Shown here: piece by piece, positions 32,214 to 43,820 of the stretch
Layout: the number at the start of each line of letters is the position of its first letter
Numbering within the stretch: the stretch's first letter is position 1
NCBI GenBank assembly: GCA_007449985.2
Contig: VIIQ02000031.1
Coordinates: 1 to 64,000 of the forward strand
Direction: 5' to 3'
Length of the DNA stretch: 64,000 bases
DNA from: Desmodesmus armatus
Lineage: Eukaryota; Chlorophyta; Chlorophyceae; Sphaeropleales; Scenedesmaceae
Notes under the pieces: model-generated
Seen by the model: only the letters and a program-made list of their open reading frames with translations
The model's database searches: none
What the model was told of the DNA's origin: nothing
Program-made: the position numbers and the translations under genes

Positions 32214-34444
32214 TGCGCAAGCTTGCAGAATGCTCCCTGTTTGAACAGACCTTGCACCCGGCGCCCACAAACGATTTATTGCCTAGAGCATCACGCAGTG
32301 CAAACTGCTGCGCAGCTCATGCACAGCATATACACCCGTGACTGCCAGTGCAACAACACCACATGCTATGTGAAGTCAACAGGTCCACATGGCAGTGTAC
32401 ACTGAGCAGCATAGCCGCATGCTGCTTGACTTGGAACCACAACTGTGTGCAGACAGTGGCGTGAAAACTGCTGCAGCACAATACACCCCTTCAGCGATCA
32501 AACACAGTGGTCTGTTGAAACTTGCCAACTTTGTGAGAGTGACGATCAGCTAAAAGTAACCAGCTGCTTGTGACACTCTGTACATACCACACAAAGACAC
32601 CTTCTGCTTGCCCTCTGTGCCCCAGAATCAGCCGCATCAGGAACCCAATTAATGAAACTGTCTGTGCTGACAAGTGCGCCATCGAACCCATCTGCAGCAG
32701 CTCCCCAACGTGCGCAGCTTTGCAGCTACTAAACCTTAGAACAAAAATTGCATGGGCGGCAGCGCTACTGCAGCACTGTAACGAGGAGCCCTTCGTGCAG
32801 GACCAGTGCTTTGTCAGCTGAAAACTAGTGTTGTTTCATCCGCACACACCACACAATCACTACAAGTAGTACCGTTGAACGGGAACATGATATAGAGCAT
32901 GCAGAGTCAGTGCGTAAGTGCATTCTCTGCATGCTTCGCAGCACGCTAGTCCCATTCCTACTGGCTGCTGCTGTTGTTGCAGTTAAGCACACAAAGCTGG
33001 CCGTGAGCGGCTTGCGGAAAAGGCGGGGCACTGGCCCAACCATGTCGCATGCAACGTCAACATCACGACCGACCACTATGGCCGACACCTGGCGCTCCCT
33101 CCCCTGCCTCCCTAGGTAGGGCAAGGACCATTGCAGTGGGCGAACTTCACACCTTGAACAAGCCAATCGCACACTCAAGCCGCTGATCAGGCAAGCACAC
33201 ACCACTGGCTATGCAAAATGTTGTGCACACCCCAAGGCGCCAAACATTTGCCAACACATACGCAGACATCAAGCAGTACTAGTACCCACCCTCACTCACA
33301 GTAAATGTGTGCACACCAAAGAAACCAAGGGGTGTGATGTCAAGGAAAGGAAGGCTGTGTAAAGCATGGGCAACTTCTGAGTGTGAAGGGGTGGTGCAGA
33401 TGAAATGTGTGCTGCTCACAAAAAAAGGTCAACTGCACACCAAGCCACGGGGCTGGCATAGCTGCTGGGATGAGCACCCACCCACGTCAGGTAACCTCAA
33501 GTCTTGCAGGTGCTGCTGACATCAATATCCGACATAACCAGTGTGCTGCACGGGCAAGAGGCACACCAAAATTCTGTACCAGCAGCTTGGGCCACCACAA
33601 CGACAAAACTTCAACCCCAACTTCAACATATATGTATGCAAAGAACTGCGCGCTTCAGCACAGCCTGAGGCACACACCCGCGGCGACAGTCTTGCAGAGC
33701 CAGACTGGCCCCAAGTTACTACAGCAGCACCGTTGACTGCTCTTGCCTGGCGGCTCAGTCCCCACAGCTTCAACCCAAGCATCATCTGACATCATGTGAC
33801 AACCGTGCCCTCTTTCCAACTGTCCACGCCCCCTGTCAAGCCGCACTCCAGGGGCAACGAGCTTGACTGTACCATTCAATAAAACCTGCATCGACCAAGC
33901 AACGCACCAGCTCCCTCTGCGTGCATCGCTGGTACGACCCCAGCGTCTGCCACGTCAAAAAAAGCCACTCCAGCCCTCAACGGTGCACGTGAGGGCTGCA
34001 TGCCTGTTCAAACCCTCAGCGCCTTCGCAGGTGTGCACCACTCCGAATTCAGGCACAAGCTGCGCTTGTGCCAGCCAAACCAGCCACGCGTCCGCTGGCC
34101 ACCAAAACCCTCATAATGACTGCTGCAAGACTATGCCGCCCGTGCATGAGCCCAAAAGCACAGATCAGCTTGTCCAGCATGCGATTGACGTCACATGCAC
34201 CCACACGGTAAGGCTAGGTCAACGAAACCTTCAAACCACTCCTTGAAACCACATGCCGTCAAAGGAGTCAATCAAACAACCAACAGCGCTCAAACAATCA
34301 ACAGCGCAATCAGCTTGTCCAGCACACCATAGATGTCACATGCACCCACCACGTTGGGCCATGTGACCAAAACCTCCATGAAACCACTCCATGAAACCAC
34401 CCCCGTCCCGAGGGTCCACATCATCAAGGGCAGTACTTGCATCA
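32214..34444. other. Convergent intergenic region
   Basis: No recognisable gene. Low-complexity CA/GC-rich sequence; part is presumably the 3' UTR of the leftward cysteine-rich gene. Confidence 0.4.
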
Positions 34445-34465
34445 TCAAGGGCAGTACTTGCAGTA
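34417..34465 (-). repeat. Short direct repeat across the cysteine-rich gene's stop codon
   Basis: CATCATCAAGGGCAGTACTTG occurs twice in direct tandem (21 bp; plus-strand sense), so the last codons and stop are duplicated just downstream of the stop. Confidence 0.7.
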
Positions 34466-36031
34466 CTGGCAGTATGTGCAGTCAGCACAGGCCTTGTAGT
34501 ACTGGGGGCAGCACTCAGCACAGGACCCGCAGGAACCACAGCTGGCGTAGGATGCTGCCTTACCGCCGCCTGATGTGGGGCAGCTCTGACAGCCAGCACA
34601 GGTAGAGCAGGCGGAGGATGCTCTGTTGAAACGGCAGTGCTGGACCGCTGCAAGGAAACAGGGCAAGGACACAGCAAAAGCAGAGTGCAGACGTGAGAAA
34701 TTTGTTGGTGTTTGTGAGCGTACAGTGCCAGGGGGAGCATGCTCTGTTGAAACGGCAGTGCTGGACCGCTGCAAGTCAACAGGGCAAGGGAGCAGCAGCA
34801 GGCGGCAAGCACAGAGGTTATGACTAGGCAAAGTGCGTGGCATGGAGTGCTGTAGCAACCTAATGCAGAGGGTGAGCAGGTGGAGGATGCTCTGTTGAAG
34901 CAAGAGTGCTGGACCGCTGCAAGCAAAGGTAACAGCAGCACGCAGCAAGTGCAGAGGATGATCACGCGTGTAGTCTGCAGCAAAACGACCTTGTGTGATA
35001 GATTGAGGGAAGGCAGAAGGAAGAAGCCCAGCTGAAGCGGCAATGCTGGACTGACAATTGCATAGCTGAGACAAGGTAGGCCGGCACCGCGCAGGAAAGG
35101 GTGGTGCCATGATCCAGTTTGTGACAGAGTGGTTGAGCATGTGCACATGGAGCAGCTGGAAGAGGCGATGTTGAAGCCACAGTGCTAAACCACTGCAAGG
35201 ATGACCCGTGTCTGTCCAAAAGCCGCTGGATGCAGCTCTTACCTCCTGCACACACAGCACAGCTCTTGCACTTGTCAGCACAACCTGGGCAGTACTTGAG
35301 GTACTGTGAGTAGTCTTCCTGCGTCAAGGCACGCCTAGGAAGGCCGTTGCCTGTGTTTGCTGGGCTCAGCTTGGCCAGATCAGGCAGTCCAGAGGCCTGC
35401 GTGGCACATGCAGCAGCACAGCAAGCCGCGGTTGGTGTCTCAACCTTTGGGTCTCTCGCTGATTGTTTGCTTTGGCACTTGGGTGCTGCTGCTTGGTTGT
35501 TGATGGATGCTTCTTACACGTGACAACGCGTTGCCACACCCCTCCCTGCTGGTTGTTGCGTTGAGCCCTTGGGTCCGGCAGTTGGCAGCTGCCCCCAGGT
35601 GCAGCAGCACGCAGCCCAGCAGAGCGGGTGTACTGACGAGTATGAGCCACAAACAGGCCCAATAGAAGGAACTGAGACTGTGAATGAGGACCAGAACCTT
35701 GCACAACCCTTGTAATGCACGATGATGGAACCCCAGTGGCTGCAAGTATGGTGCTGCAGGCTGGCCAATGATGCCTGCACATGTTCCCAGCAGATGCTGA
35801 CTTTTACGATTCATAAGTGTATATGATGATGCATCTGGGCTGAGCGAAAGTGGCGACTGCTGCACTGCACAGGCCCCACACACAGGAATGATCAGCAAGT
35901 GCAGCACTCACGTTTCGCCACGCGTGATACCAGGACGCCCTGTGGTCTCCAGACACATAGCTGTGTGACGAAGCTAAATCAGCTGATACCAAACCCCACA
36001 ACAGCGCCAGAACCAAACAGCGGGTCAGCAT
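34445..36031 (-). CDS. Secreted cysteine-rich protein
   Basis: Exon 1 (36031-35912) starts at ATG 36031 with a clear signal peptide (MLTRCLVLALLWGLVSA) and ends WYHAWRN before a GTGAGT donor. A middle exon ends at 35243 (GTAAGA donor) and codes for ...RRALTQEDYSQYLKYCPGC then KCKSCAVCAGG; its 5' edge, near 35440, is uncertain. The last exon (34647-34445) starts after CTTGCAG and codes for CSTCAGCQSCP, then CGSCGSCAECC and CTYCQYCKYCP before the stop. The phase-1 join between the last two exons is exact. CxxC pairs every 3-6 residues suggest a disulfide-rich extracellular or wall protein, or metal binding. I recognise no named family. Confidence 0.65.
34615..35205 (-). repeat. Five acceptor-side copies in the last intron of the cysteine-rich gene
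   Basis: The boundary CTTGCAG + CGGTCCAGCACTGCCGTTTC (gene sense) occurs at the real exon and, with growing divergence, at about 34770, 34920, 35050 and 35195. Spacing is about 120-150 bp. Only the 3'-most copy leads into the Cys-rich coding sequence. Confidence 0.8.
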
Positions 36032-36668
36032 GATGTGTGCTGTATAGTTGTCTTCTGTTGTGTATGCGGTCTTGTAGCCTAGGCTTCGGTATAAAACAAA
36101 TGTGCATAATTGGTGGTCAATGTTTGAGGGGCCCAGTCGAGCGGATGCCTTCAGGGTATGCGGTTACGACACTAGTTTCCGAGACCTAGTTTGGTCGCTG
36201 GCCTGTCAATGTTGACTTGATATTATTTCCATCATACCATCTGTTTCATACAAATTGAAAGACGCAATGCGACAAATCCATTCGAAGCCAATCGAAGCAC
36301 GACAGCACACACAGCACAAAGAAGATTCGTCACTGCAGGCCAAGGTGGCTACTTAGGAGGCAGCACATGTCTAGGTGAGATCAAGCTGCGGAGTGGGAGT
36401 GCTTGCAACCCTGTGATGCATGTGAAGAGTGGTGGGGGATTGTTTTAGGTGCACCTGCAGCATGCTACAGCGCAATGCGTTGCGGGATCGCCCTGCAGAG
36501 TGGCTATGCCACCCAGCCTACTCACTATAACATATAACTGTTCCCAAAATCAGTGTAAAACGTTGCAAGGGACGAGTGCACTGCTTTCATGTTGAGGCCA
36601 GGCTGTGCTGTCACATGGGGTGCGATGTCCATCCCATCAATCCTGCGCAGGATCCAGCTGATCTGTTG
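36032..36668. promoter_or_regulatory. Divergent intergenic region
   Basis: Lies between the start codons of the leftward cysteine-rich gene and the rightward beta-helix surface protein; AT-richer than its surroundings (for example 36225-36275). No specific element recognised. Confidence 0.45.
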
Positions 36669-39600
36669 ATGCACAGCCAATCAGCGGCACTTTATCAGAG
36701 GACACTTCAAGTCCTCTTGATGCTAGGGGTGCTGCTGGCTGCCACCCCGCTTACACCCCTACCAGCAGCAGCAGCACCCACACCAGGCCGAGCAGTAGCT
36801 GCGACAGCGGGTTTCCAGCAGCAGCTGTCAAGACCTACGACAGTCTGCAGGCTCTTTATCCAAGGCAGCACTCCCCTGCTACCTACAATCCCATTCAAGC
36901 AGCAACAGCAACAGCAGCCCCTGCAGGCCAGCTTGTCATGCTCCGGGGGTCCTCCCATAACAGTAGCAGCTCATAAGGCACTCTCCGACGTCCTCAAGAA
37001 GCAGCAGACGACCAAGGGAGTCACCTGGGACCCTTCGAACTGCGAAAACCTGGGCTGCTTGCTCACCATCTGCGGCAACAGCTCAGCTGTGTTCAAAGCG
37101 CCTCAGGTGGTGGGCGTGCATGACCAGCGCCTCGCAGCAGCAGTGTGCATCACGGGCAACAGTAGGGTAGAGGTTCAGGACGGGCAGTTTTCCCGCCTTT
37201 CTACCAGCCAGGGGGCTATCTTGGCGGTTGGTGCTGCGAAGGTCACACTTTTACGCACCAGGGTGACTAACAACCGCGCCAACGGAACCCTGGGTTTTGT
37301 GACAATGGGTGGCGGGCTGCTAGTGCAGGAACGAGCAGAAGTTCACATCCGCGACAGTGTGATCTTGGGGAATCGTGCTGACGGAAGCGTAGCAGCACTT
37401 GGAGCAGCGCTTGCAGTGCAGGACAGGAGCAGGGTAGTGGTGTCAAACAGTACCTTTGCAGACAATGCTGCTGTTGCGGCTGGGGAAGGCGTGGGTTACA
37501 GCTCCGGGGGAGCTATGTTTGTGGACGGCCGAGCTGTTGTGAGGTGCGCAACTGTACATTCACAGGCAACGTGGCTAACGGGACAGCATTGGGCTCTGCT
37601 GGGGCTGTGAATGTGATGCATAACGCCACTCTGCAGCTTTTAGGCTGCAGGTTTGTAGGGAACTCGGCTAGGTCTCTGGCAACAGCTGTAGGAGGGGCTT
37701 TGATCGCGATGAATTCTACAGCTGTCAATATTACCAATACTACGTTTGCGTCCAACGCTGCACATGGCGGGAGTGGTTTTGGTGCTGGGGGCGGTGTGTT
37801 TGCTGCCAATGAGGCCGTTGTGACTGTTGTCGGCGGCGGTTTTGTTGACAACTTTGCTAATGGTTCGTTGGCCGGGACTGGTGCTGGCGTGGTTGCCTTT
37901 GACAACGCTAGTTTGGTCCTGGTTCGTACTGTATTCAGCGGGAATCAGGTCGCTTCAGTTAGCTATGTTGCAGGGGGTGCTATTGGGTTGTATAATGACA
38001 CCAGTATGCACATGGCGAACAGCGCTGTGTCAGCCAACTATGCGAACTCCTCTACTGCTTCTGCAGCAGGGGGTGGTATTGGGGTGTTTGGCCAAGCTGC
38101 GGCGCACATCCTGCACTGCAATATCACACAGAACTGGGTCAAGGGGTCCGGTTCCGTGGCCGGGGGAGGGCTGTTTTCACAATGCACGACTGGTTTGCCG
38201 GATGAAAGTGGGAAGTCCACGCTGTGCTCTGCTGCCGCAGGCAGCAGCAACACCAGTGGGACGAGCTTGATTGTTGAGGATAGCCTGTTTGAGTCAAACA
38301 GTGCTGCTGCTTACGAGTTGACCGGCGGTTTTGCGGGAGGTGGGGCGGTTGGGGGTCAGGGCGACGGACGTGTCACGTTGCGGCACAGCCGCTTCGTGAA
38401 CAACCACGTAGCAGGAATCAGTGCTACAGATGGTGGGGCCGTGTATGGAGCCGGTGCTGCCGTTATCACCATAGATGCGTGCCAGTTCAGTGGCAATACT
38501 GCTGCTGGGATACACGGCTACATGACTCCAAGCCTGGTGTCATGTGGGGGTGCTCTCGCTGTTCAGGAGCATTCAAGTATCACAGTCAACAGCAGCAGTT
38601 TCGAATTTAACTTTGTGGATGGTATCCAGACGTGCGGGGGCGCTGCGTGTGCTATCAACAATGGCACTCTGAGTGTCTACAGCTCCCGTTTTGTGGGGAA
38701 CAACGCAGCAGGGGCTATGACATGTGGTGGCGGCGTGTGTGCGAGCGGCATGGGACTGTTGCATGTTGAGGGTGTTGTATTCGAGGGAAACCAGGCGTCG
38801 GGTGTTAGTCAGGGCGGCGCCGCATGCGCGACTGCGTCTAGTAACGCCACCATCACCCGTTGCATGTTCCTGAGCAACAAGGCTGGGTGGGCGGGTGGTG
38901 CTGTTGGTGTTGGGGACGGCTGCGTTGTAGAATTGTCTCACAGCTCATTCGTCAACAACAGCGCAACAAATGTTGAGGCGGGGTGCGGCGGTGCGATTTC
39001 TATTGGCTTTGAAGCACTAAAGCAAGACTTTGCTTCATGCTCCATTGACAGTAGCACCTTTTCTGGCAATAGTGCATGGGGCCGGATGGGATCTGGTGGC
39101 AGTATCTTCACAGCGAATGCCGCTGTGAAGATTACTAATAGCATCTTCACGGCGAATGTTGCGCAGCAGGGCGGGGCGTTGGGAGGGTCTGGGGTGTCCT
39201 GGGAGATATGGAACAGCAGCTTTGCGAATCACAGCGTTATTGGACCTGGCGGGGCGATGTTCACCTCGGGAAGTTTGAATGCGAGTATCTCACACAGTAG
39301 CATCACACATAACAGGTGGGTACGTGGCTGCAGTGTTAGGCTAGGTTAGCGCTCAGGGGCGGGGTGCTAGTGCTGCGCAGTATGGCATGGCAAGTGAGCA
39401 GTATGGCTTGACCATCTGTTGCAGACTTCAGCCTTGCCTGCTGCATGCTGACGTGTTGCAAGCTGCAGGCCGCAGGTTAGTACGACTTTGCTTGGTGCTG
39501 CTGCTAGTAGACGCCTGCTGTGAAGCCGCCAAGCCAACTCTGCTGCCACTGCTGTGCGTGTCTGTGTATTGTGCACAGGGGCAGTGAAGGTGGGGGGCTC

Positions 39601-41842
39601 TATGCAGCAACCTCCCTGGGCTTACAGACCTTTCACCTCTCCATCAGGGACACTGTCATTAGCGGTAATGAGGCACAGACAGGCGGCGGAGTCTTCCTTC
39701 GCGCTGGAGAAACACACATTGGACCTGGCACCCTCATCACCAACAACAGCGCCTCACAGCAGGCAGGGGGTCTTGGTTGGGTTGGTAGCTGTGGCAGTGG
39801 GGAGGTGTGCACCTCTGTGTTGGAGATTTCCTGCGATGCAGCTATCAGCAGCAACACTGCAGCGGTGGCAGGTGGCGGGTTGTTTGTTGGACAGGCACTG
39901 AACATGCACCTAGAGGCGCCTGGGGAGGATTGTGCTGCAGCAGCTGTGCGCAACAATAGTGCGGCGTTTGGGGACGCGGACGTGTTTTTTGTTCGGGGCG
40001 TGTGCAAGGCTGGGGAGGTGTCTCGGGGTGGGTGGTGTGATGTGTGTCCCCCGAATATGGTTGGGTTTGATCCCCAGGCGGGAAAGTGTGAGGTGTGTCC
40101 TGATCATGGGGTCTGTTTGGGCGGCGATGTGTTGCTGCCAGAACCATTCTGGTGGCACTCTTCCAACAACAGTACGCAGATGCATGCTTGCCCAAACCCG
40201 CCGCATGCAACCACAGCCTGCATGTGCTGAACGCACATCGGCCAGTTGACTGGCAGTGCTCTGACGGGTACTATGGGCATGTGTGTGGCAGCTGCTCTCA
40301 TGCGGGTGGCTACGGCTTTACAGCCCCTTTCAAGTGCGGCAAGTGCATGTCGCCTGGAAGGGCGATCGCACTGTATCTGTCAGGGTTGCTGGTGCTCGTT
40401 GCGTTCCTAGCATACTCTGCTCAGGCCACGTGGGTGGACAACCAACAACCGAGGGTGGCGCCCCGGGTGTCAGACACGATCAAGTGTCTCGTGCTATACC
40501 TCAACATGGTGCTTATTTTGAGTAGTGTGAGGGTTGACTGGCCGAAGTCGCTGGGTGTCTTACACACAGTGACTGCATGGCTGTTGTCAACTGCCTCTGG
40601 GCAGGTCTTGTCTGTTGATTGCCTCTGGCCGATGCACAAACAGGGTGCCCTGCCTCGCGCAATCTGGAGGCAGGTTGTGTACTTGATAGTGCCTGTGTTT
40701 GTGACTATGGGTGTGCTGCTGGTTTTTGTTGCGTTCTGGGGTGCGCCTGCGCTGCTGGCCAGGGCATGTAGGCCCTTTGGATGGAGGAGGAGGCGCAGGG
40801 CGTTCTCTGCATTTGTGGCAGCCAAAGTGCCGACAGCTGTGCTGGTCTGCTTGTACCTTTTCTTTGCAGGGTTGGTTAGGGTTGCATGGGGCATGTTTGC
40901 TTGCCTGAAGTTGGACCTTGCAGGACTGCAGCCCTTCCCTGAGTTTGCAGTGGCGACAGCGGCTTATGGGTACTGGGTGCAGGATATGGAGCAGGCTTGT
41001 TACGAAGGCTGGCATCTGCCTTGGAGCTTGGGGCTGGGTGTTTGCTGCACGGTGGTTTTCTGTGTGGGCTTGCCGGCTTGCTTGTTCTGGTGGTTGAGGA
41101 GGAACAAATCACGGTTGAATGAGCTGGCGTTCATGAGGCACTATGGCTTCCTTTACGCTGATTTCAAGCGGGATCGCTACTGGTTCGAGGCGGTTGTCGC
41201 TGCACGCACCGTGGTGCTGGTGTGCATTGCTGTCTTCTCGAGTGTGATCGGGGCGTACTATGGAGTCGTGATGTTGGTCGTGGCGTTTCACGCGAGCCTC
41301 GCGCTGCAGCTCAGTTTGAGGCCGTTCGCTTTCACACAGCTGCATCGTCTGCACTGGGAGCACTCGGGTGCATGGATTTTGCAGCGTGTGTGACTTTGAC
41401 CTTTTTCACGGGATATGTTGGTGTTGCTGCCCCTGCGCAGATCTCGATCTACAAGGAAGTTGCGGGCGCGTTGGTGCTGACGGTGCATGCTCTGTTCATC
41501 TGTTGGTGCTTGTGGGTCATGTTGTCAGGGGTGCGGCTGCCTTGCTTACGCTCCTGCACACACGCTATCGCACAAGGTTTGGGCAACGCATACAGTAAGG
41601 TGCGCCGCCAATGCGCGGGGGCGATCGTGTGCTGCTGTCATGGCAAGTTAGCGCAGCGGCATGCAAGTGCAAGTGGATTGGTCCCCACGATTGTTGTGCC
41701 GCCTGGTGTTCAATGCATGCCAGCAGCCCGCAAGGGTGGTACGCCTGTCAGTGGTGCTGGCACTCCTGCTGATGGCAGCAAACTGAAGGGGCTAGTGCCA
41801 GCCAGCTTGCACTGTGCTGATGACTTGTCAAGCCAACCGTAG
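36669..41842 (+). CDS. Beta-helix (Pmp-like) surface protein with Cys-rich segment and multi-TM C-terminus
   Basis: ATG 36669 opens a signal peptide (LLMLGVLLAATPLTPLPAAA). About 1,000 residues of Pmp-type parallel beta-helix follow, with recurrent GGA/GGG and SxFxxN motifs (NSTFADNAA, NTTFASNAAH, SSFEFNF). A Cys-rich stretch (WCDVCPPNMVGFD, CEVCPDHGVC, DGYYGHVCGSC) leads into at least six hydrophobic helices, including ALYLSGLLVLVAFLAYSA and VVLVCIAVFSSVIGAYYG, with YGFLYADFKRDRYWFE between two of them. This domain order is typical of a large algal surface-protein family of unknown function. An intron at 39316-39578 (GTGGGT...GTGCACAG) joins in phase at HNR|GSEGGG. The frame breaks near 37543, 40200 and 41370; each needs one base. 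ATG 36618 is an alternative start. Confidence 0.8.
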
Positions 41843-43820
41843 CTCTCCCACTGGACACACTCTGGCAGAAAGGGGCACTGGAACCCATGCCAGTTTAGTG
41901 CTGTTGGTTGCTGCCAGCGCAGCATGTCCGACTATGGTTGTATGTCAACGTCTTCACTGTATGTCACAGACAGTGTGCAGGTACAAGTTGCAGACAGCTG
42001 CTGTGACTCATGATAGCAGCTGTCAGGTCAGTTGTGCTGCAATGTTCAAGCCAGGCTTTGTTTCACCTTCCCTCCCGAGGTAACGACGTTGTTGTACTGC
42101 TCAAGACAGAGACATTGGCCCATTGCAAGCTGTTGTACTGCCATTGGTTCTAATCGCCACGTACTAAGCAGTACATGCTGGGTTGTGCTTGCTGTGGCAA
42201 TCTCCTGTTTGAGTCATGTGTGCTGATCTATCGGCAGCACGCTGCTGAGCACCACACTGCTCATCAGTACTGCTGATCAGGTTCATCTTGTGACCAACCG
42301 ACCCAGGCACACAGGGCTAGCCCGCGCTGCTGGCATTTGCCCACCCTCTCGGCAGTTGCTGCCTGGGGTGGTGCAAAGTTGGCATTGCTTCAGCTGTGGC
42401 ATGGCATTGCCTCTGCCGGTGGTGAAATGTTGCTTGTAGGTGCGGCACAACTGCTTAAGCTCGCCTGAAGCTGAGCTGAGCCTGAGTTTGAAGTTCTGTC
42501 CTGCATGACGACAGATGCCATGCTATGTCAATGGTGCAACATGCTCTGGACGCTGTGCTGGACGCGCAACTTGCTCAACTTGAGTCATGCAATGGAAGCC
42601 TCAGCTTTGTCAGAAGCCTGCCAGCCTGCAGTGCTGCCCCAACACACCTCTGCTGCTTGAGAGGCTTATTGCCCACATGCGGTGTATGGTAACCCGTACG
42701 AGCACCCCGGCTGCAATAGGATGCACACAGAAGCCAGCATTTCTTGCGCGTGGCTTTTGTTGCAGGAAACGTCAGCGTTGCCCAAGATATCACCGAACCA
42801 CCAACCATGTGCCGTGCCTTCACTCCCACCACATGTGTACAGTTGCATGACAAACCTGATAATCATGCATTGAGCACCAAACATACGCCGTCCCGCAAGT
42901 GTACTGCTGCTGCAGTGCATTGGCTCATCAAATGAGCGGCCATGGCATGGCATCTGGAAGTGCCATCAGAGCTGCACTCCAAAACACATGGCACCTTGGC
43001 AAGCCAGGCAGCAGCTAAAATACGCGTACTGTCGCACTTCTTCGCAGCTGGGGTGCATGCAACTGCGCAAATCATTTGACATGGCAGGACACGCATCAAC
43101 AACTGCTGAACGCCATGACCAATATTCATAATCAACATTGATCGGTATTGATGCACAGCTGGGCAGAAGCGAACCGTTCACCGTGACAAGCCCCAGCCTG
43201 GACAAACTATGAAGTGCCTGGCCAAAGTGGCCACTGACCAAAGTGGGTTTGGTTTCTTCAACAACTCACGCAGCTATGATGATGTACATCAACACATGTG
43301 TGGCGGGTGAAGAGCTGCGCATGGAGCATATGAAACAGGTTGGCAAAACCCATCAGTAAGTCATTGCCACTGAACCGCACAATGGTCAGGGTTGCTGTGG
43401 AAAAGCAGAGAGCCCTTGGAAGACCCACTATGCCACGTGCGTAACATGAATTGTGTATGCACACTTGCTATGGCCAAACAAAGATACAGAGTTTCAACAA
43501 CCACCATGGAAAGAGTGCCACTGTATTGCCGCCATTGACCAAGGTTTGACATACAAGAGGGTGAGATGCACTGCCGTGGTGAAAACGCACCATGCACTGC
43601 ATGCCCCATGCACTGCCGGACATGTTTCACAAGCTGCTCAAGCCCATATGGCCACAACTTTACTCTGTGACGACACCCAACAAATGGGCAGTATGGCTAC
43701 ATGCGGCTTCACTGCTAAGAAGGACCCACACAACCAGCACGACCATTGCACCGTTGCGAGACATCATCAAACATCACCACCGCACAGTGCCGCCGCGAAG
43801 TCCGGCGCCACTCTGTGTGG
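41843..43820. other. Convergent intergenic region
   Basis: No recognisable gene between the surface-protein stop and the TNL stop; it should hold both 3' UTRs. I found no clear TGTAA near either stop. Confidence 0.4.

Noticed and set aside
36669..41842. Bacterial Pmp autotransporter acquired by transfer
   Set aside because: The C-terminus is a multi-helix membrane domain, not a beta-barrel, there is a spliceosomal intron, and this domain order is an established algal surface-protein type.
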